Source: Thecaphora thlaspeos | Lineage: Eukaryota > Basidiomycota > Ustilaginomycetes > Urocystidales > Glomosporiaceae | DNA: 64,000 nt | NCBI GenBank assembly: GCA_900291925.1 | Contig: UWYS01000012.1 | Location: 186,001-250,000 of the forward strand | Reading direction: 5' to 3' | In this document: piece after piece, positions 1-15,400 of the stretch | How positions within the stretch are numbered: the stretch's first letter is position 1 | How the letters are laid out: the number at the start of each line of letters is the position of its first letter | The notes under the pieces: generated by a model | The model's input: only the letters and a program-made list of their open reading frames with translations | Databases searched by the model: none | Told to the model about the DNA's origin: nothing | Program-made: the position numbers and the translations under genes

Positions 1-72
1 TCCGCATCGACTGGCCACCGCTCTCCACAGGCGTCGGGCTCTGGCTCAACCGCACGCTACCAGTCTGAAAAC

Positions 73-5191
<5,119 letters not shown>

Positions 5192-5520
5192 TGGTGTATC
5201 AACTTTATCTCTTTGGCGATCTGCAGCGGAAAGAAGAAGGAAGCGCGAACAGAGAGGCGAGCGGACAGAAGAAAGGGGGGGGGGAGAGACTTTGGTCTCG
5301 TCCATGACTGCCTGTGTACCTGGCGACGGACGACTGCTTAGTAACGACACCTTGGACCTGGGAATGCGCACAGACACACGCGCATCGTCGATGCTGGTCG
5401 AATGTGTCGTTATTGGAGGTTTGTTGGCGGGGATGGGCCGGGACCGTGGCAGGAGCAGAGACGGGAGGGGGCAAGGGAGAGATACAGGGTCGAGGCAGAA
5501 GACAGGTTTATTGACTGAGC
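5192..5520. other. Convergent intergenic spacer between YAK1 and PAC4
   Basis: These 329 bases separate the stop codons of two convergent genes and presumably carry both 3' UTRs and poly(A) sites. A G-run lies at about 5275-5284. I see no coding signal, RNA gene or repeat beyond that. Confidence 0.6.
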
Positions 5521-6000
5521 CTAAGGAGACGTAGATTGCTGCAAGACGTTCCGGCATACATCGCGCACACCCTTTTCCAGGGCTATTAGGGCCATCGAGT
5601 CTTCCGGATTCTGAGGCATAGACGACGACGGGAGGAGGGGAGCGGGTATGTCGATGCTGAGGAAGAGTTGGGCGATCTTGAGCGTCTGTGCTGTTTGTCT
5701 CGTCACGCAGTCAAAGGGGGAGAAAAGCGGGGGATGTCAGCTTGAGCGGGGGGGGGGGGAGTCAAGGAAGGACGAGGAGAAGAAGATGAAGAAGACGTAC
5801 AGATCCTTCTGCTCATGCCCTTGGCCAGGTCGGCATTTGTGTGGTAGATGGAAGTGGCCATTGTTTCCCTGCCGGGTAACGACATTGCGACGGCCCATTC
5901 TAGCGCCAAAGAGGCTTGCGGAGATGGCGTCGCCGGCGTAGCGGGTTGGGATATCCTTCCAGCCTCGCGTAGTGCTCTGGAGAGTTCTTGATCGTCGTCG

Positions 6001-6031
<31 letters not shown>

Positions 6032-6206
6032 CGCCGCTGCCTTGCGTGTGGGAGGGGGAGAATTGGATGATGGAATCGACGAGGTGGGGCGAGGCGGGGC
6101 CACACCATACGTGCAGGGACGACGACATTTGTACGAGCGAGACGAGGAAGTGAGGGAGCGTGCTGTGCGGGATGGTGATAAGGTGGGTGTGAGTGGTGAG
6201 CGTCAT
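5521..6206 (-). CDS. Proteasome assembly chaperone 4 (PAC4/PSMG4, Poc4-type)-like protein, two exons
   Basis: Exons on the minus strand: 6206-5801 and 5690-5521, joined phase 1 to phase 2 across a 110-base intron (GTACGT...AACAG); 191 residues. The order of conserved segments fits PSMG4: an N-terminal strand region (HLITIPHSTLPHFLVSLV), a middle block (EWAVAMSLPGRETMATSIYH), a helix (LAKGMSRRI), then a hydrophobic strand (LKIAQLFLSIDIP). Family knowledge: PAC3-PAC4 (yeast Irc25-Poc4) templates the alpha ring of the 20S proteasome and then leaves. A run of about 13 aspartates sits in the loop between the first two blocks. I chose ATG 6206 because upstream frame extension would run through the divergent neighbour. 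Identification rests on weak family similarity read by eye. Confidence 0.62.
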
Positions 6207-6471
6207 TGTGGCGGCGACGGTGGTGGTGATGGTAAGTGGAGCGATGTGGAGGAGGGCAGCGTGGTGCGCAGGTGGAGGAGGAAGAGGGAAGAGAGAGGGA
6301 GGAGGACGTGGCGGCCCCGTGCTGCTTGCTTCTCGCGCGACAAACATGCGGCGCAACGCCGAATTTCGAGGCGGCGCCGGCGCCTGCCCATTATCTGCGA
6401 GAACGTCCGTCTTCTTCCTTTTCCCACCACTCCACCACCACCATCTCCCCAGGCCTTTGCTATCAGGCGCC
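6207..6471. promoter_or_regulatory. Divergent promoter region, PAC4-like / PPR-LIP2
   Basis: Only 265 bases separate the chosen start codons of the two divergent genes. The interval is purine-rich on the plus strand and then has a C/CA-rich leader just before 6472. No clear TATA box was seen. Both reading frames are open through it, so either protein could in principle start further upstream. Confidence 0.45.
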
Positions 6472-9400
6472 ATGACTTCCTCATCAACTTCAATCCCTAC
6501 CCGCATCGCACTCGGTGCATCCAGTGCATCCGCGTCCGCAAGGGCCTCTGCCCCGCTGCGACTCACCGCCCGCCACCTGCACACACAGCAGCTCCACTCG
6601 ATCCACGATCTCCTCCCTCCCAGCCTCGCTCTCCCTGACACATCGGCAGAAGAATGGCCACAGTCAAAGAAGCGACGCAGCCTCGCTTCACTGCACTTCC
6701 GCAATGAACAGCTCGCTCTCAGGAGCAACCACCGCCACTTCCCTCTTCCCTCGTCCTCCACAGCCAAGACGCCCGATCGCACATCGACAGCGCCCCAGCA
6801 ACAGCGGCAACAGCAGCAGCCCTCCCACCAAACATCGCCTCCACAGACCATCGGACTGCCCTCCATCTCCCAGGGTAGACCAAAGCGTCTGCCACTTGAA
6901 GCATCGCTGCGCAAGCAGCGGCTCAAGGCCGAAGAGAACAGGATCTTTCTCATCCTCCGCCTCATCCAGCAGCGCCGCATCGTCTCGGCCATGACCGCTT
7001 TCTTTGCCGATCTTAAGGCCCAACGCAGTCCTTTCACGCGGCCTCACTACGAATATATCCTTGTCGCCCTCCGCCGCACCGTCCAGCAGACACCCGATAT
7101 CCGTCCCTCAGGCGTCGGCAGGCACCCTAACGACTCCTCGCCCATCTGGGCGCCCCCGCAGCTCCCCACCGGCGTCGACCCGAGATCGCTCCCCATCGTC
7201 AACCAGTGCATCCTCGCAATGGCCGAGGTCTGGGAGGCTTGCGTGAACAGCGGCATTACGCCGTCCAATCGCTCCATCTCGGCCCTCATCTCTACCCTCT
7301 CCGATCACCTGCCGCCCGGACACGTACTCCAGGCGGCCAGACTCGCCATGGACGTCTATCGCGAAAGCCACGCCGGGATGACGCCAGAGGAGCAGCTGCG
7401 CGACTGCAACTACGGCGTCGTCAGTGCACTGATGATCGCATTAGGCAAAGGTCAGAAGCCCGAGGCGGGCGAAGAGATGCTCAATCGCTGGGCCGCAGCG
7501 CGTTCCGGATCCAGTGCTTCTCCTCCCACCCCTTCCCGTCCCTTTGCCAGAGCCGCGTCTCCGTCATATTCGCAGCTGGCCAGTACGGTCGAGAGGCTCA
7601 GAGGCCCCGCGGTGCCCACATCGGCCAGGCTCGCCGACATCTGCCTGACCGAGTGGACGTACAATGTCGATATGTGGAACGCCCTCATCCAGAGCCGCAT
7701 CAACGCAGGCGATATCCGCGGCGCCGAGGCCTGGCTCGAACGCTACCGCCTCCTCTTTACGGCATCCGAAGAGACCTGCGCCAGCCTCGGGATCAAGAGG
7801 ACCCGCACGCCATCCCCGCAGCCCTATGTGCGGTTGATGCGCGCCTACGCTCACGAAGCGGACCTAGGCACGCCGAGGCTGCAGAAGAAGGTGCATTATC
7901 AGGTTCAGAGCGTGCTCGAGTTCATGCATGCCGACCACATCAGGTTGGACCAGGAGGGCGTCGTCTTCGTCGCACGCTTCCTCGCTGAGATCGGCAAGTT
8001 GCGTCAGAGCGTCACGCTGCTGAAGAGGAACACGGAGCTGCTAGCGCTGTCCGCCGTTAGCCCGGACTTCCCGTCGACCCACCTGTTCAAGACGCTCTTC
8101 CAACTGTACGGCAACATCGAGCGTGTCAGCCGCGACCACCAACCGCTCCTCTCGTGGCGCAATCAGCTGCTGGAGTTTGCGCCGCTGCGCGAGACGTTGG
8201 CCCGCTTCCTCGACGCTGGCACCTGGCAGAAGACGGGCAGAGCCAACGGCGTCCACACATACCGCCAGATCGACCTGGTCAACGCCGCCCTCGAGGCCTG
8301 CCTCTACCGGCACGACTTTGCAGCTGCCATCGTGCTGCTCAACACCTTTCAGTCGTGGCAGCTCGAGCCGAACTCACGGACGCACAGCATCGTCGTCCAG
8401 GGAATCGCGCGCGAAAAGCCGGAGCTCTTTGTCCGCTTCGCCGGCGAGCCCGGGTTCGGCCGGCCTATCAAGGTGACGCAGACGCTCATCGCGACGACCG
8501 ACGATCTGCTGCAGCTCTACCAGGCCGAGGGCGGCCGGTGGGCCGAAAAGGAGCGGCTCGAAGCGTTGCGTCAGATGCTCGATGCCAACGCCAAGGGCAA
8601 GGCGCGCGAAGACGAACCGGTCTCGATAAGCGTCAAGGCGAAACCACTTGGACCGCGGACGCTGCGTGAGATGGACCACCTCGTGAAGTTGCTCGAGGGC
8701 GCCATCGTCGCCGAGGTGGACGCCGCAGGGGAGAAGGACAAGGAGGCGCCCCAGTGGGCGCGACGTGTACTGTCTACCGTCGAAGCGAACGGCGCAGACG
8801 CGGCGGACCGAGCGCAACGCATCGCAGATGAGGCTGTCCGTCGGGCAAAATCGGCGATGCTGTCGCGCAAGACGCTCACCTCCGCAACCGCGCGACACGA
8901 TGCAATGGCAGCATCGCCCTCTGGGCGCCCGATCCTGGGGCGGGTATCACAGCGTCCCGTCAGTGCCGTCCCGCCTGCCGGAACCGTTCCGTCTCTGCGC
9001 AGCTTGTCGACGTCGTGCTCGGGCAGCTCGCGCTCTCCGCTCAAGTACGCACACCTTCCGCCAATCCGAGTCGAGCACCTCCCTCATCAGGTTCCTTACT
9101 CGCTCGGCCTGGCACTGCAGGAGCACCTTGTCGCTCGACGCGGTTCTGCCCGCGCATTGCTCCGTTCCGTGCCCGCACCCTCGCCGTCGGCGTCGCAGAT
9201 CGAAGAGTCGGAGATCATCAAGCAGGCTCGCGAGATAGCTTCGACCGACACGTTGCTGCTTCTGGAGCACAAGCCCGTCTACACCGAAGGTCGGCGTGAG
9301 GGCAAAGAAGACACAGCCGTGTCGACCGCTCTGCGCAATCTTGGTGCCGACTATTACGTCACGAAACGGGGCGGTCAGATTACGTACCATGGTCCCGGAC

Positions 9401-9966
9401 AACTCATGGGGTATCCTATCCTCGACATCGGAGCGATGGAGATGTCGATACGATGCTACGTCGATCGTATTCAAGACAGCCTCAAGCACGTGCTGGCGAG
9501 CAACTACGGTCTCCAGACCGTCCCGCCCCCGGAAGACCATACAGGCGTGTGGGCGGACGAATACCACAAGATCGCTTCGATTGGGATTCAGGTTCGACAC
9601 CGTATCACGTCGCACGGCTTTGCGCTCAACGTCGAGCAGAGATCGATGCGCGGCTTCCAGTACATTGTAGCATGCGGGATACAGGGGAGGAGCATGACGT
9701 GTATAGAGCAGGAATTGGGACGACAGTTGGACCAACCGCTGAAGGAGAGAAAGGTGGACATGCGGAAGGCGGTCGAGTGTGTCAAGGATGGGTTTGGAGA
9801 GGTGTTCGGGAGGACAATCAGAGGGACGGAGGACGGGGAGTTTGAATATGTCCTTGGAGAGGAGGAGGTGGAGAGGGCCTTGAAAGGATTGCGCATCGAG
9901 AAGTGGGAGGGTGAGAGTTTCGTCAAAGGGATCACGGTGGATGGAGAGACGGTTGTGGTGCCGTAG
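6472..9966 (+). CDS. LIP2: PPR-like protein fused to mitochondrial lipoyl(octanoyl)transferase
   Basis: A single uninterrupted frame of 1164 codons from ATG 6472. The N-terminus (MTSSSTSIPTRIALGASS, Arg/Ser/Ala-rich, few acids) looks like a mitochondrial presequence. Residues about 150-800 are helical, with pentatricopeptide-like repeats (for example the stretch around WNALIQSRINAGDIRGAEAWL). Residues about 850-1164 are a complete LipB/LIP2 domain: RGGQITYHGPGQ near 969, the lysine of HKIASIGIQV at 1033 and the catalytic cysteine of ACGI at 1068. LIP2 moves octanoyl from acyl carrier protein to lipoate-dependent enzymes (GcvH, then PDH and KGDH E2). A second presequence-like stretch begins at an in-frame Met (ATG 8905), so a separate LIP2 product is possible. 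The LIP2 call is firm, the PPR call moderate, and the fusion is seen in sequence but its expression is unproven. Confidence 0.85.
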   Translation: MTSSSTSIPTRIALGASSASASARASAPLRLTARHLHTQQLHSIHDLLPPSLALPDTSAEEWPQSKKRRSLASLHFRNEQLALRSNHRHFPLPSSSTAKTPDRTSTAPQQQRQQQQPSHQTSPPQTIGLPSISQGRPKRLPLEASLRKQRLKAEENRIFLILRLIQQRRIVSAMTAFFADLKAQRSPFTRPHYEYILVALRRTVQQTPDIRPSGVGRHPNDSSPIWAPPQLPTGVDPRSLPIVNQCILAMAEVWEACVNSGITPSNRSISALISTLSDHLPPGHVLQAARLAMDVYRESHAGMTPEEQLRDCNYGVVSALMIALGKGQKPEAGEEMLNRWAAARSGSSASPPTPSRPFARAASPSYSQLASTVERLRGPAVPTSARLADICLTEWTYNVDMWNALIQSRINAGDIRGAEAWLERYRLLFTASEETCASLGIKRTRTPSPQPYVRLMRAYAHEADLGTPRLQKKVHYQVQSVLEFMHADHIRLDQEGVVFVARFLAEIGKLRQSVTLLKRNTELLALSAVSPDFPSTHLFKTLFQLYGNIERVSRDHQPLLSWRNQLLEFAPLRETLARFLDAGTWQKTGRANGVHTYRQIDLVNAALEACLYRHDFAAAIVLLNTFQSWQLEPNSRTHSIVVQGIAREKPELFVRFAGEPGFGRPIKVTQTLIATTDDLLQLYQAEGGRWAEKERLEALRQMLDANAKGKAREDEPVSISVKAKPLGPRTLREMDHLVKLLEGAIVAEVDAAGEKDKEAPQWARRVLSTVEANGADAADRAQRIADEAVRRAKSAMLSRKTLTSATARHDAMAASPSGRPILGRVSQRPVSAVPPAGTVPSLRSLSTSCSGSSRSPLKYAHLPPIRVEHLPHQVPYSLGLALQEHLVARRGSARALLRSVPAPSPSASQIEESEIIKQAREIASTDTLLLLEHKPVYTEGRREGKEDTAVSTALRNLGADYYVTKRGGQITYHGPGQLMGYPILDIGAMEMSIRCYVDRIQDSLKHVLASNYGLQTVPPPEDHTGVWADEYHKIASIGIQVRHRITSHGFALNVEQRSMRGFQYIVACGIQGRSMTCIEQELGRQLDQPLKERKVDMRKAVECVKDGFGEVFGRTIRGTEDGEFEYVLGEEEVERALKGLRIEKWEGESFVKGITVDGETVVVP

Positions 9967-10393
9967 TTGACTTAGTCGATGGTCACCCAGGCAATGATCA
10001 GCTTGCGGTTGTCCGGACATCGAAACCGAAGGCACACCTTTCGACCGCCCGCCGTTTGTGACCAAAAAAAAAGGGGGGGATGGGGGGTCGGTCTCACCTT
10101 TGTTCGGGCTCGATGTTGTCGCAGGGCGGTGGAAGGCGGTAGCCTAGTCCATTTCTGGTCTCTGCTTGCCAGCGCCTCGTCCTTGCGACCTTCATTCTCC
10201 TTGCCCAACAAGATTTTTAAGAGTGAGGATGAGGATTTCTGGATAAGTGAATCCTTTCGAATGCATGTCGACGCCCCGGACACGAGCCCCACCTCGAACT
10301 TTCAGTTCGTCGAGACAAAGGTCAGCGGCGTGAGACAATGCCCACCGCCCTCGACCGAATGTCGTCAGCAGAGAGAGGTTGGGGGGCACGGCA

Positions 10394-10511
10394 GCATCCC
10401 ACCTCATAACCTTCCTCGAAGCTATGCATCGTGCCCCCGTGAGGTGGACAAACGGCACCCCACCTCAAATCTTCCCCGTCGGACATTGTGCAATGCGCCC
10501 CCGTAAGGTCG
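10394..10511. repeat. Diverged tandem duplication, unit about 61-64 bases
   Basis: The segment 10394-10447 matches 10455-10511 imperfectly. Both begin GCAyCCCACCTCA, have CTTCC in the interior, and end GCCCCCGTrAGGT. The first copy is also bounded by an inverted repeat, CCACCTCA near its start and TGAGGTGG at its end. It lies about 320 bases upstream of the secreted-protein start. A regulatory role is possible but not shown. Confidence 0.5.
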
Positions 10512-10573
10512 AAAAGAGGTCGATACGACCTGGGCAGTGGGAGGCAGAGAGGAAGAGAGAAAGGGAAAAGGGG

Positions 10574-10579
10574 TATAAG
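10574..10579 (+). promoter_or_regulatory. TATA-like element upstream of secreted-protein gene
   Basis: GGGTATAAGAG sits about 250 bases before the chosen ATG at 10831, followed by a pyrimidine-rich leader. Position and context fit a core promoter, but the match is short. Confidence 0.35.
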
Positions 10580-10830
10580 AGATGGGCGAGGGCGTACCCA
10601 CCCTCTCATTATCCTCCTCTTCAGCATCGACTCCTCCCTTCATCTGCGTCTTCATCCACTCTCTTTTTCCTTCTTCTCTCAAGGCTTCCATCCCCCCCTA
10701 AAGACACAAGACAACATATGTGAGTACGCCATCTCTTCCTCCACGCCGCTCCCCCTTGGTCCATGTGACGACTTGGTCTCAACCCTCTTCCTCAACGCCG
10801 CTCCAGTCGCATCCCCGTCCTTTCTTCAAG

Positions 10831-11553
10831 ATGCACATCCAGCCCAGCTTCCACGTTCTCCTGCTCGTCCTCTGCATCACGCCGACCGTCCTCGGAGGGT
10901 TCTTCGGCGGCAGTAAACACAACTCCGATGAAACCCATAACAAGGGTTCCGGCCTCGGCCGCAATCTGGCGACAGGCGCGGCTATAGGCCTGGCCGCCGG
11001 TGCCGGCGGAGTGATCGGTAGCAGAGTTATAGACGACATGTTACCCAGGAGCGAGCACCACGACGATGAGCACAAGGATAATGAAGAGAACGATCATCAG
11101 AAGAACAAGAACGAAGAAAGCCAGCAGAACGCCAATGGCCACACCGGTCCTGGCGGACCAGCCGGCCAGACGAATACGTTCGGCACCATCATTGCAGGCA
11201 TGCCGTACACGTGCCTGGCATCGGCATCGGCGAATGGCGTACCCCCCAATCTCACGTGCTCATACAGCCAATCCATTCAACAGTACACTAGCCAGTCCTA
11301 TCTCAACAACGGTGCAGTCTCGCCCAATAATGGTGCAGTCTCACTCAATAACGGTGCAGTCTCGCCCAATAACGGTGCAGTCTCGCCCAATAACGGTGGA
11401 TGGATCCAGCCCAACTACAACGGCGGACAGCCCTATCTCCCTAACACCAACGGTGGACCGGCCTATCCCCCTAGCTTCACCGGACCGGGAACCAACTACC
11501 ACCCGACGTTCGTCAAGAGGAGGATCAAGGTCGATGACAAGGCCAAGGCCTAA
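10831..11553 (+). CDS. Small secreted protein with glycine-zipper-like segment and NNGAVSP repeats
   Basis: 240 residues in one exon. The start has a classic signal peptide: a short polar N-region, then the hydrophobic HVLLLVLCITPTVLG, with predicted cleavage around residue 22. Residues about 43-66 are Gly/Ala-rich with GxxxG spacing (ATGAAIGLAAGAGGVIG), resembling glycine-zipper segments. A His/Asp/Glu/Asn/Lys-rich hydrophilic stretch follows, then four copies of NNGAVS(P/L) and a Pro/Gly/Asn/Tyr-rich tail ending in basic residues. Only three cysteines are obvious, one of them in the signal peptide. I recognise no family. A secreted cell-wall or effector-like role is inference from the signal peptide and repeats. 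In-frame codons continue upstream to about 10720, but ATG 10831 gives the clean signal peptide. Confidence 0.75.
   Translation: MHIQPSFHVLLLVLCITPTVLGGFFGGSKHNSDETHNKGSGLGRNLATGAAIGLAAGAGGVIGSRVIDDMLPRSEHHDDEHKDNEENDHQKNKNEESQQNANGHTGPGGPAGQTNTFGTIIAGMPYTCLASASANGVPPNLTCSYSQSIQQYTSQSYLNNGAVSPNNGAVSLNNGAVSPNNGAVSPNNGGWIQPNYNGGQPYLPNTNGGPAYPPSFTGPGTNYHPTFVKRRIKVDDKAKA
11305..11399 (+). repeat. 21-base tandem repeat encoding NNGAVSP, four copies plus a partial
   Basis: Units run 11305-11325, 11326-11346, 11347-11367 and 11368-11388, followed by 11 bases of a fifth. Units three and four are identical, and unit two differs at a few bases (L for P). The multiple-of-three length keeps the frame, so copy number could vary between strains without breaking the protein. 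Confidence 0.9.
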
Positions 11554-12437
11554 ACGGAGGCGACGATTCGTATCCTTGTCCTTCCTCTTCTCGGCTCACG
11601 CTCAACGCGTCGTTTCGGACGTCCTCACAAAGTCCCACGAGCACAGACTTGATCCTCTGTAGTCTGCCAATCTCATACTCTCCCTCATTGCGTCTCACAC
11701 TGTCCAGTCTTGTCTCCCCTTCCTATTATTTCCCGATCAGAGTCTCTCGCTCGGTCTGGTCTACCGGGTATCGTAGCAACTTCAATCATATTTTGGACTT
11801 CCGTCACGATCCGTGCCCAGACTTGGCCGAACATGCTTGATGCCCGACCGTCAAAAGTGCTGATTGAGGTGATAGAGGATGCATCGAACGAATATCACTA
11901 CACGTCACTGAGGTAAGAAAAGGTTCTTACCATGTATAGCCATTGCTGGTACCGAGACAACCCTTCCAAGTTCCCTTCGTCTCAATCGCCCCTTTGCCGC
12001 TCTACGTCGGCGAGGTAGAGAAGAGTTGGGTTGCCACTCCCTCTCCACGTCTTGAAGCCCGCTGCGACGGGTTGGACACTGAGGATGTAGAAGCTCGGAA
12101 CCGAACGGGCGCACTGGATCAGTCATGTGCGAACGAACCTCTATCCGCCGTTGACAAGGGACGACAGTCCATGCGCGAGCCAGAGGCCGCTTCACTCCTC
12201 TCTTGCCAGCCGCCGCCATCGTAATGACTCCGGGAGCCGACAATGACGTAAGTATGGTGCTTGCACTGTCTGTACGGCGAGGGCATGCGCCTCTCCGTTT
12301 CTAATGCAGAAGGCTGAGTAGTAAGTTACACCGAACCAACAAAAAAGGATATCGTTTCCTGTTCCGCCACCAAACGACCTGCCTTGCCTTTCCTCTGGCC
12401 GAGCTCTCGCCCATGCAGACGCCTGGCCCGGACTCAA
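11554..12437. other. Convergent intergenic region
   Basis: 884 bases between the stop of the secreted protein (+) and the stop of the uncharacterised acidic protein (-), presumably both 3' UTRs. Composition is less GC-rich than the genes. Short open frames exist on both strands, but none shows a family motif or a signal peptide I trust. Nothing else seen. Confidence 0.5.
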
Positions 12438-15400
12438 CTAGACGCGTTCTCCACGATTGTCCGCTTCCGCCGCCTTCGGGTTCGTGATCTTGCAACGGCC
12501 CCAATTGAACTCCATCGATGTGGCCGACGTCTTTTTCTTGCGCCGAGGTCGAAGCTGCTGCTGCTGCTGCTCGTTGTCCTCAGCTGCGACTTCCAGCCGG
12601 GTGCGTCCGCCTGCGCCGACCTTGCGGCACATGTAGTCGAGCAACGGCGGCGGGGAGGCCCCTTGGCTCTTGGCAGTCCGCGTCTGCTTCTTTGATTTTG
12701 GCCGTCGGCGGACGCGGCCCGGTTGCCGCATTGGCCCTTCGCCGTCTCGGTCAGACGTCCAGGCTGCCGGAGGCGGTGCGATCCGGATCGGTCGAGGGAC
12801 AGGCGAAAGGGCGTGCTCCCGGCCTCCATCAACCCCGACGGCCGCCTGCACCCCTTCGGGTTGGTCATAATCCCGCCTTGGCAGCGCTTCGCAATCCTGC
12901 GAGTCCGGGTAGGCATCGAGCGGCACGCTGCGCGAGCGACCGTGCCGGCTGTATTCGCCGGGCTCCGACAGATAGCCTTGCCTCGCCGGATCGCCGTGGT
13001 CGCCGCCGGCGGCCGTCTCGCCGCCCATGGCCTGGGCCAGCGCACTCAGCGTCTCGTTCCAATAACGCGCCGCAGCAGCCCCGGCGCCACCACCCAGCAC
13101 GGGCGACTGGGTGCCGCTCGCCGGCGTGGTCACCTCGGATGCACGGCTGACGTCACCGAACGCGGCCGGCTGGTGGTCAAAGTAGAGCTTGAGATGGGCC
13201 ATCGCATTCTCTCTCGGCGGCGAGGTCGCTCCTACCACAGCGGCAGTAGAGCACTGCGCCACAGAGGGGCGACAGCGGACCTGGCTTGCCGTCGGCAAGG
13301 CCCGCTGAGCCGAAGCCGGCCGCGACGGCGGGCTTCTTGGCGACAGCGTGCCGCCGACCATCAGGCTGACCGACGATGACGGGGCAGTTATGCGCGACGG
13401 CGAGACGACGTTTGCTCCGACTGGCAACGCTACGCCGGAGCTGTCGCGGCGATTGAGCGAGGACCACGCACGCTGGTAGTCGTCAACGGCTTTGCTCGAT
13501 GCGTTGCGCATCCGGTGGGGCCTGGCGGGCATCCCATCGAACGTCAGACCCAGGCTCGACGGCCCGGCAATCTCCTGACTGCTGTCGGCACCGGTAGCGG
13601 CGGACCCCAGCGGCTGCTTTCCCTGATGAAGGTGAGCCTGCATCCACGAGGGACCTCGCCAGCCGGCCGGCAGTCCATAGGCCTCAGCATCGCTGATCGG
13701 ACCAGAAGCGAGCGTCCGGTCTCGACCGCGGTGGAAGGGAAGCGACAAGGGCGTGCCGCCGTTGGTCGTTCCAACCGGGCCGCCGCCGCCGGCCGCGTAC
13801 TGCCAGCTGCACCGACGCGAGCTCGGCCCGCTGCCGATGTCGGAGGTGTAGTGCTGAGCGTTTGGGCCGGCGACGCCTTCCACGGCGTCGACATGGCTCG
13901 ACAGGGCCGGGCTCACCGGGGCGGAGTCTTCGAAAGTGTCCGGCAGGAAGCACATGGGATGAGAGAAGGTGCTGCTGTCCTTAAGGGCCAGGGTCGGTCC
14001 AACGTGCGAGGCGGATCGCGGCGCTGGCGATCTCCGTCGCGGGGCAGCGACATGCGCGGGTCCTCTATCACCGCGGAGTGGCGACATTGGCCCCGCTTTG
14101 GTGGCACCCACGAAGTGGTGGACAGTCGAGCCCCTGCGCTCAGCGGCATCGCCTTGACTCAGGGTCCTCCGCTTGAACGCGTCGAAGAAGCCGGCCTTGA
14201 GTCTGTTGGAGCTAAAGCTGTCACTGACCTGGGCGCGTCCGTCTGGCCCTGCAGCGAGCAGCGTGCGTGCAGTTGACTTCGTGGACAGCTTGCCGTGTGG
14301 CAAGCCAATGTCCGCTGCCACAAGTCCCTTGGCTACTCCGCTCGCTGCCTCGGACTCCTCTTCGTCAAGCCCCTCGAACTCGTCGACGTCTTCTGCGGCG
14401 TCGACATCGACGTTCGACAGGCTGTCAGCGTCGGAGTCGGCATCTTCGCCAGTGTCGACGTCGGAATCCGTATCGTCCTCTGAATCGTCGTCATCGCTGT
14501 CGTCCTCTGAATCGTCCTCGCTGTAGCCCGAGCCCGAGGCGGAAGCGGCAGGCAATGCGATCGAAGACGGCTTGAAGGCACGGTCGGCAGCATGGGACGC
14601 TGAGGAGAGGATGGGACCGCCACCGCGCATCCCTCGGACCCGCTGCTTGTAGGAGAGCATGTTGGGTGCAGGGCTGCCGGCGAGTTTACCCCGAGGCGCT
14701 TGACTTCCCTTTCGCTCGCGCTCCGGCAGTGGACAGACGGTGAAGGACAGAGAGCGCTTGGTCGAGCTGGCCCCTGCCTGCTCGGAAACCGCCTCAGCCA
14801 AACCACCTGGCAGTTCCTGTGCGGGCTGCTCAGTCCTAGCCCGGGACAAAAGGCGAGGACGCCTGGGCACTAGCGACGCGCTGGCTTCGAGCCTGGCCAA
14901 GGTGGGTGGAAGCTGAGTGGATTCCAGCGCTTTGCTCTCCCGCCTGCACGCCGAAAGCTCCTGAGGAGGCTGCGCAAAGGTGAGGCGTGGGGTTCTGTCA
15001 GCGACCGCGACGGCAGGCGCGGCAGTCACACTAGCAGCGGCAACCGGCCGTGGCGTGGACGCCGAGGGTTTTGGCACGCTCGCGATAAAGGTCGGTGCCT
15101 CGGTCGAAGGCGTCCTTGCCGGCGTCCCGTCGTCGTCGTCGTCATCATCATCGTCGTCATCTTCCTCCGTGTTAGCTCCTCCGCCCTCTTCATCCTCCTC
15201 TTCATCCTCCTCTTCCTCCTCCTCTGACTCGGAGAGGAGCTTGTCGGCAGAGGTGAGGGATGCGACCGGCGATGCGGTCGAGCTGGTGGGAGGGCTGCTG
15301 CCACGCGGGACAAAGCTGGAGCGGGTGCTGCAGCTCTCCTCGCCGGTTGATGAAGTGCTGTGCTGAGAGCCGCGGCGGCGGGCGGGGTCGACCGAGGGTG

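Larger units (their letters stand above)
9967..10830. other. Intergenic region and promoter of the secreted-protein gene
   Basis: This 864-base gap holds the 3' end of PPR-LIP2 and the upstream region of the secreted protein. It contains an A-run followed by a G-run near 10066-10086, a diverged duplicated segment at about 10394-10511, and a TATA-like element at 10574. The last 200 bases are C/T-rich, as is common in fungal leaders. No coding sequence is convincing. Confidence 0.5.

Noticed and set aside
6193..6471. N-terminal extension of PPR-LIP2 to 6193
   Set aside because: The extension is Arg/Gly-rich antisense of PAC4 exon 1, and ATG 6472 gives a proper mitochondrial presequence.
5703..7037. 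Extension of the PAC4-like frame upstream to 7037
   Set aside because: It would overlap the conserved PPR-LIP2 coding region on the other strand; the conserved block begins just after ATG 6206.
8947..10065. 372-codon minus-strand frame opposite LIP2
   Set aside because: Antisense to the conserved octanoyltransferase domain; no start context or domain.
14980..15366. Plus-strand frame with long Ser runs
   Set aside because: It is the complement of the Asp/Glu runs of the minus-strand acidic protein.
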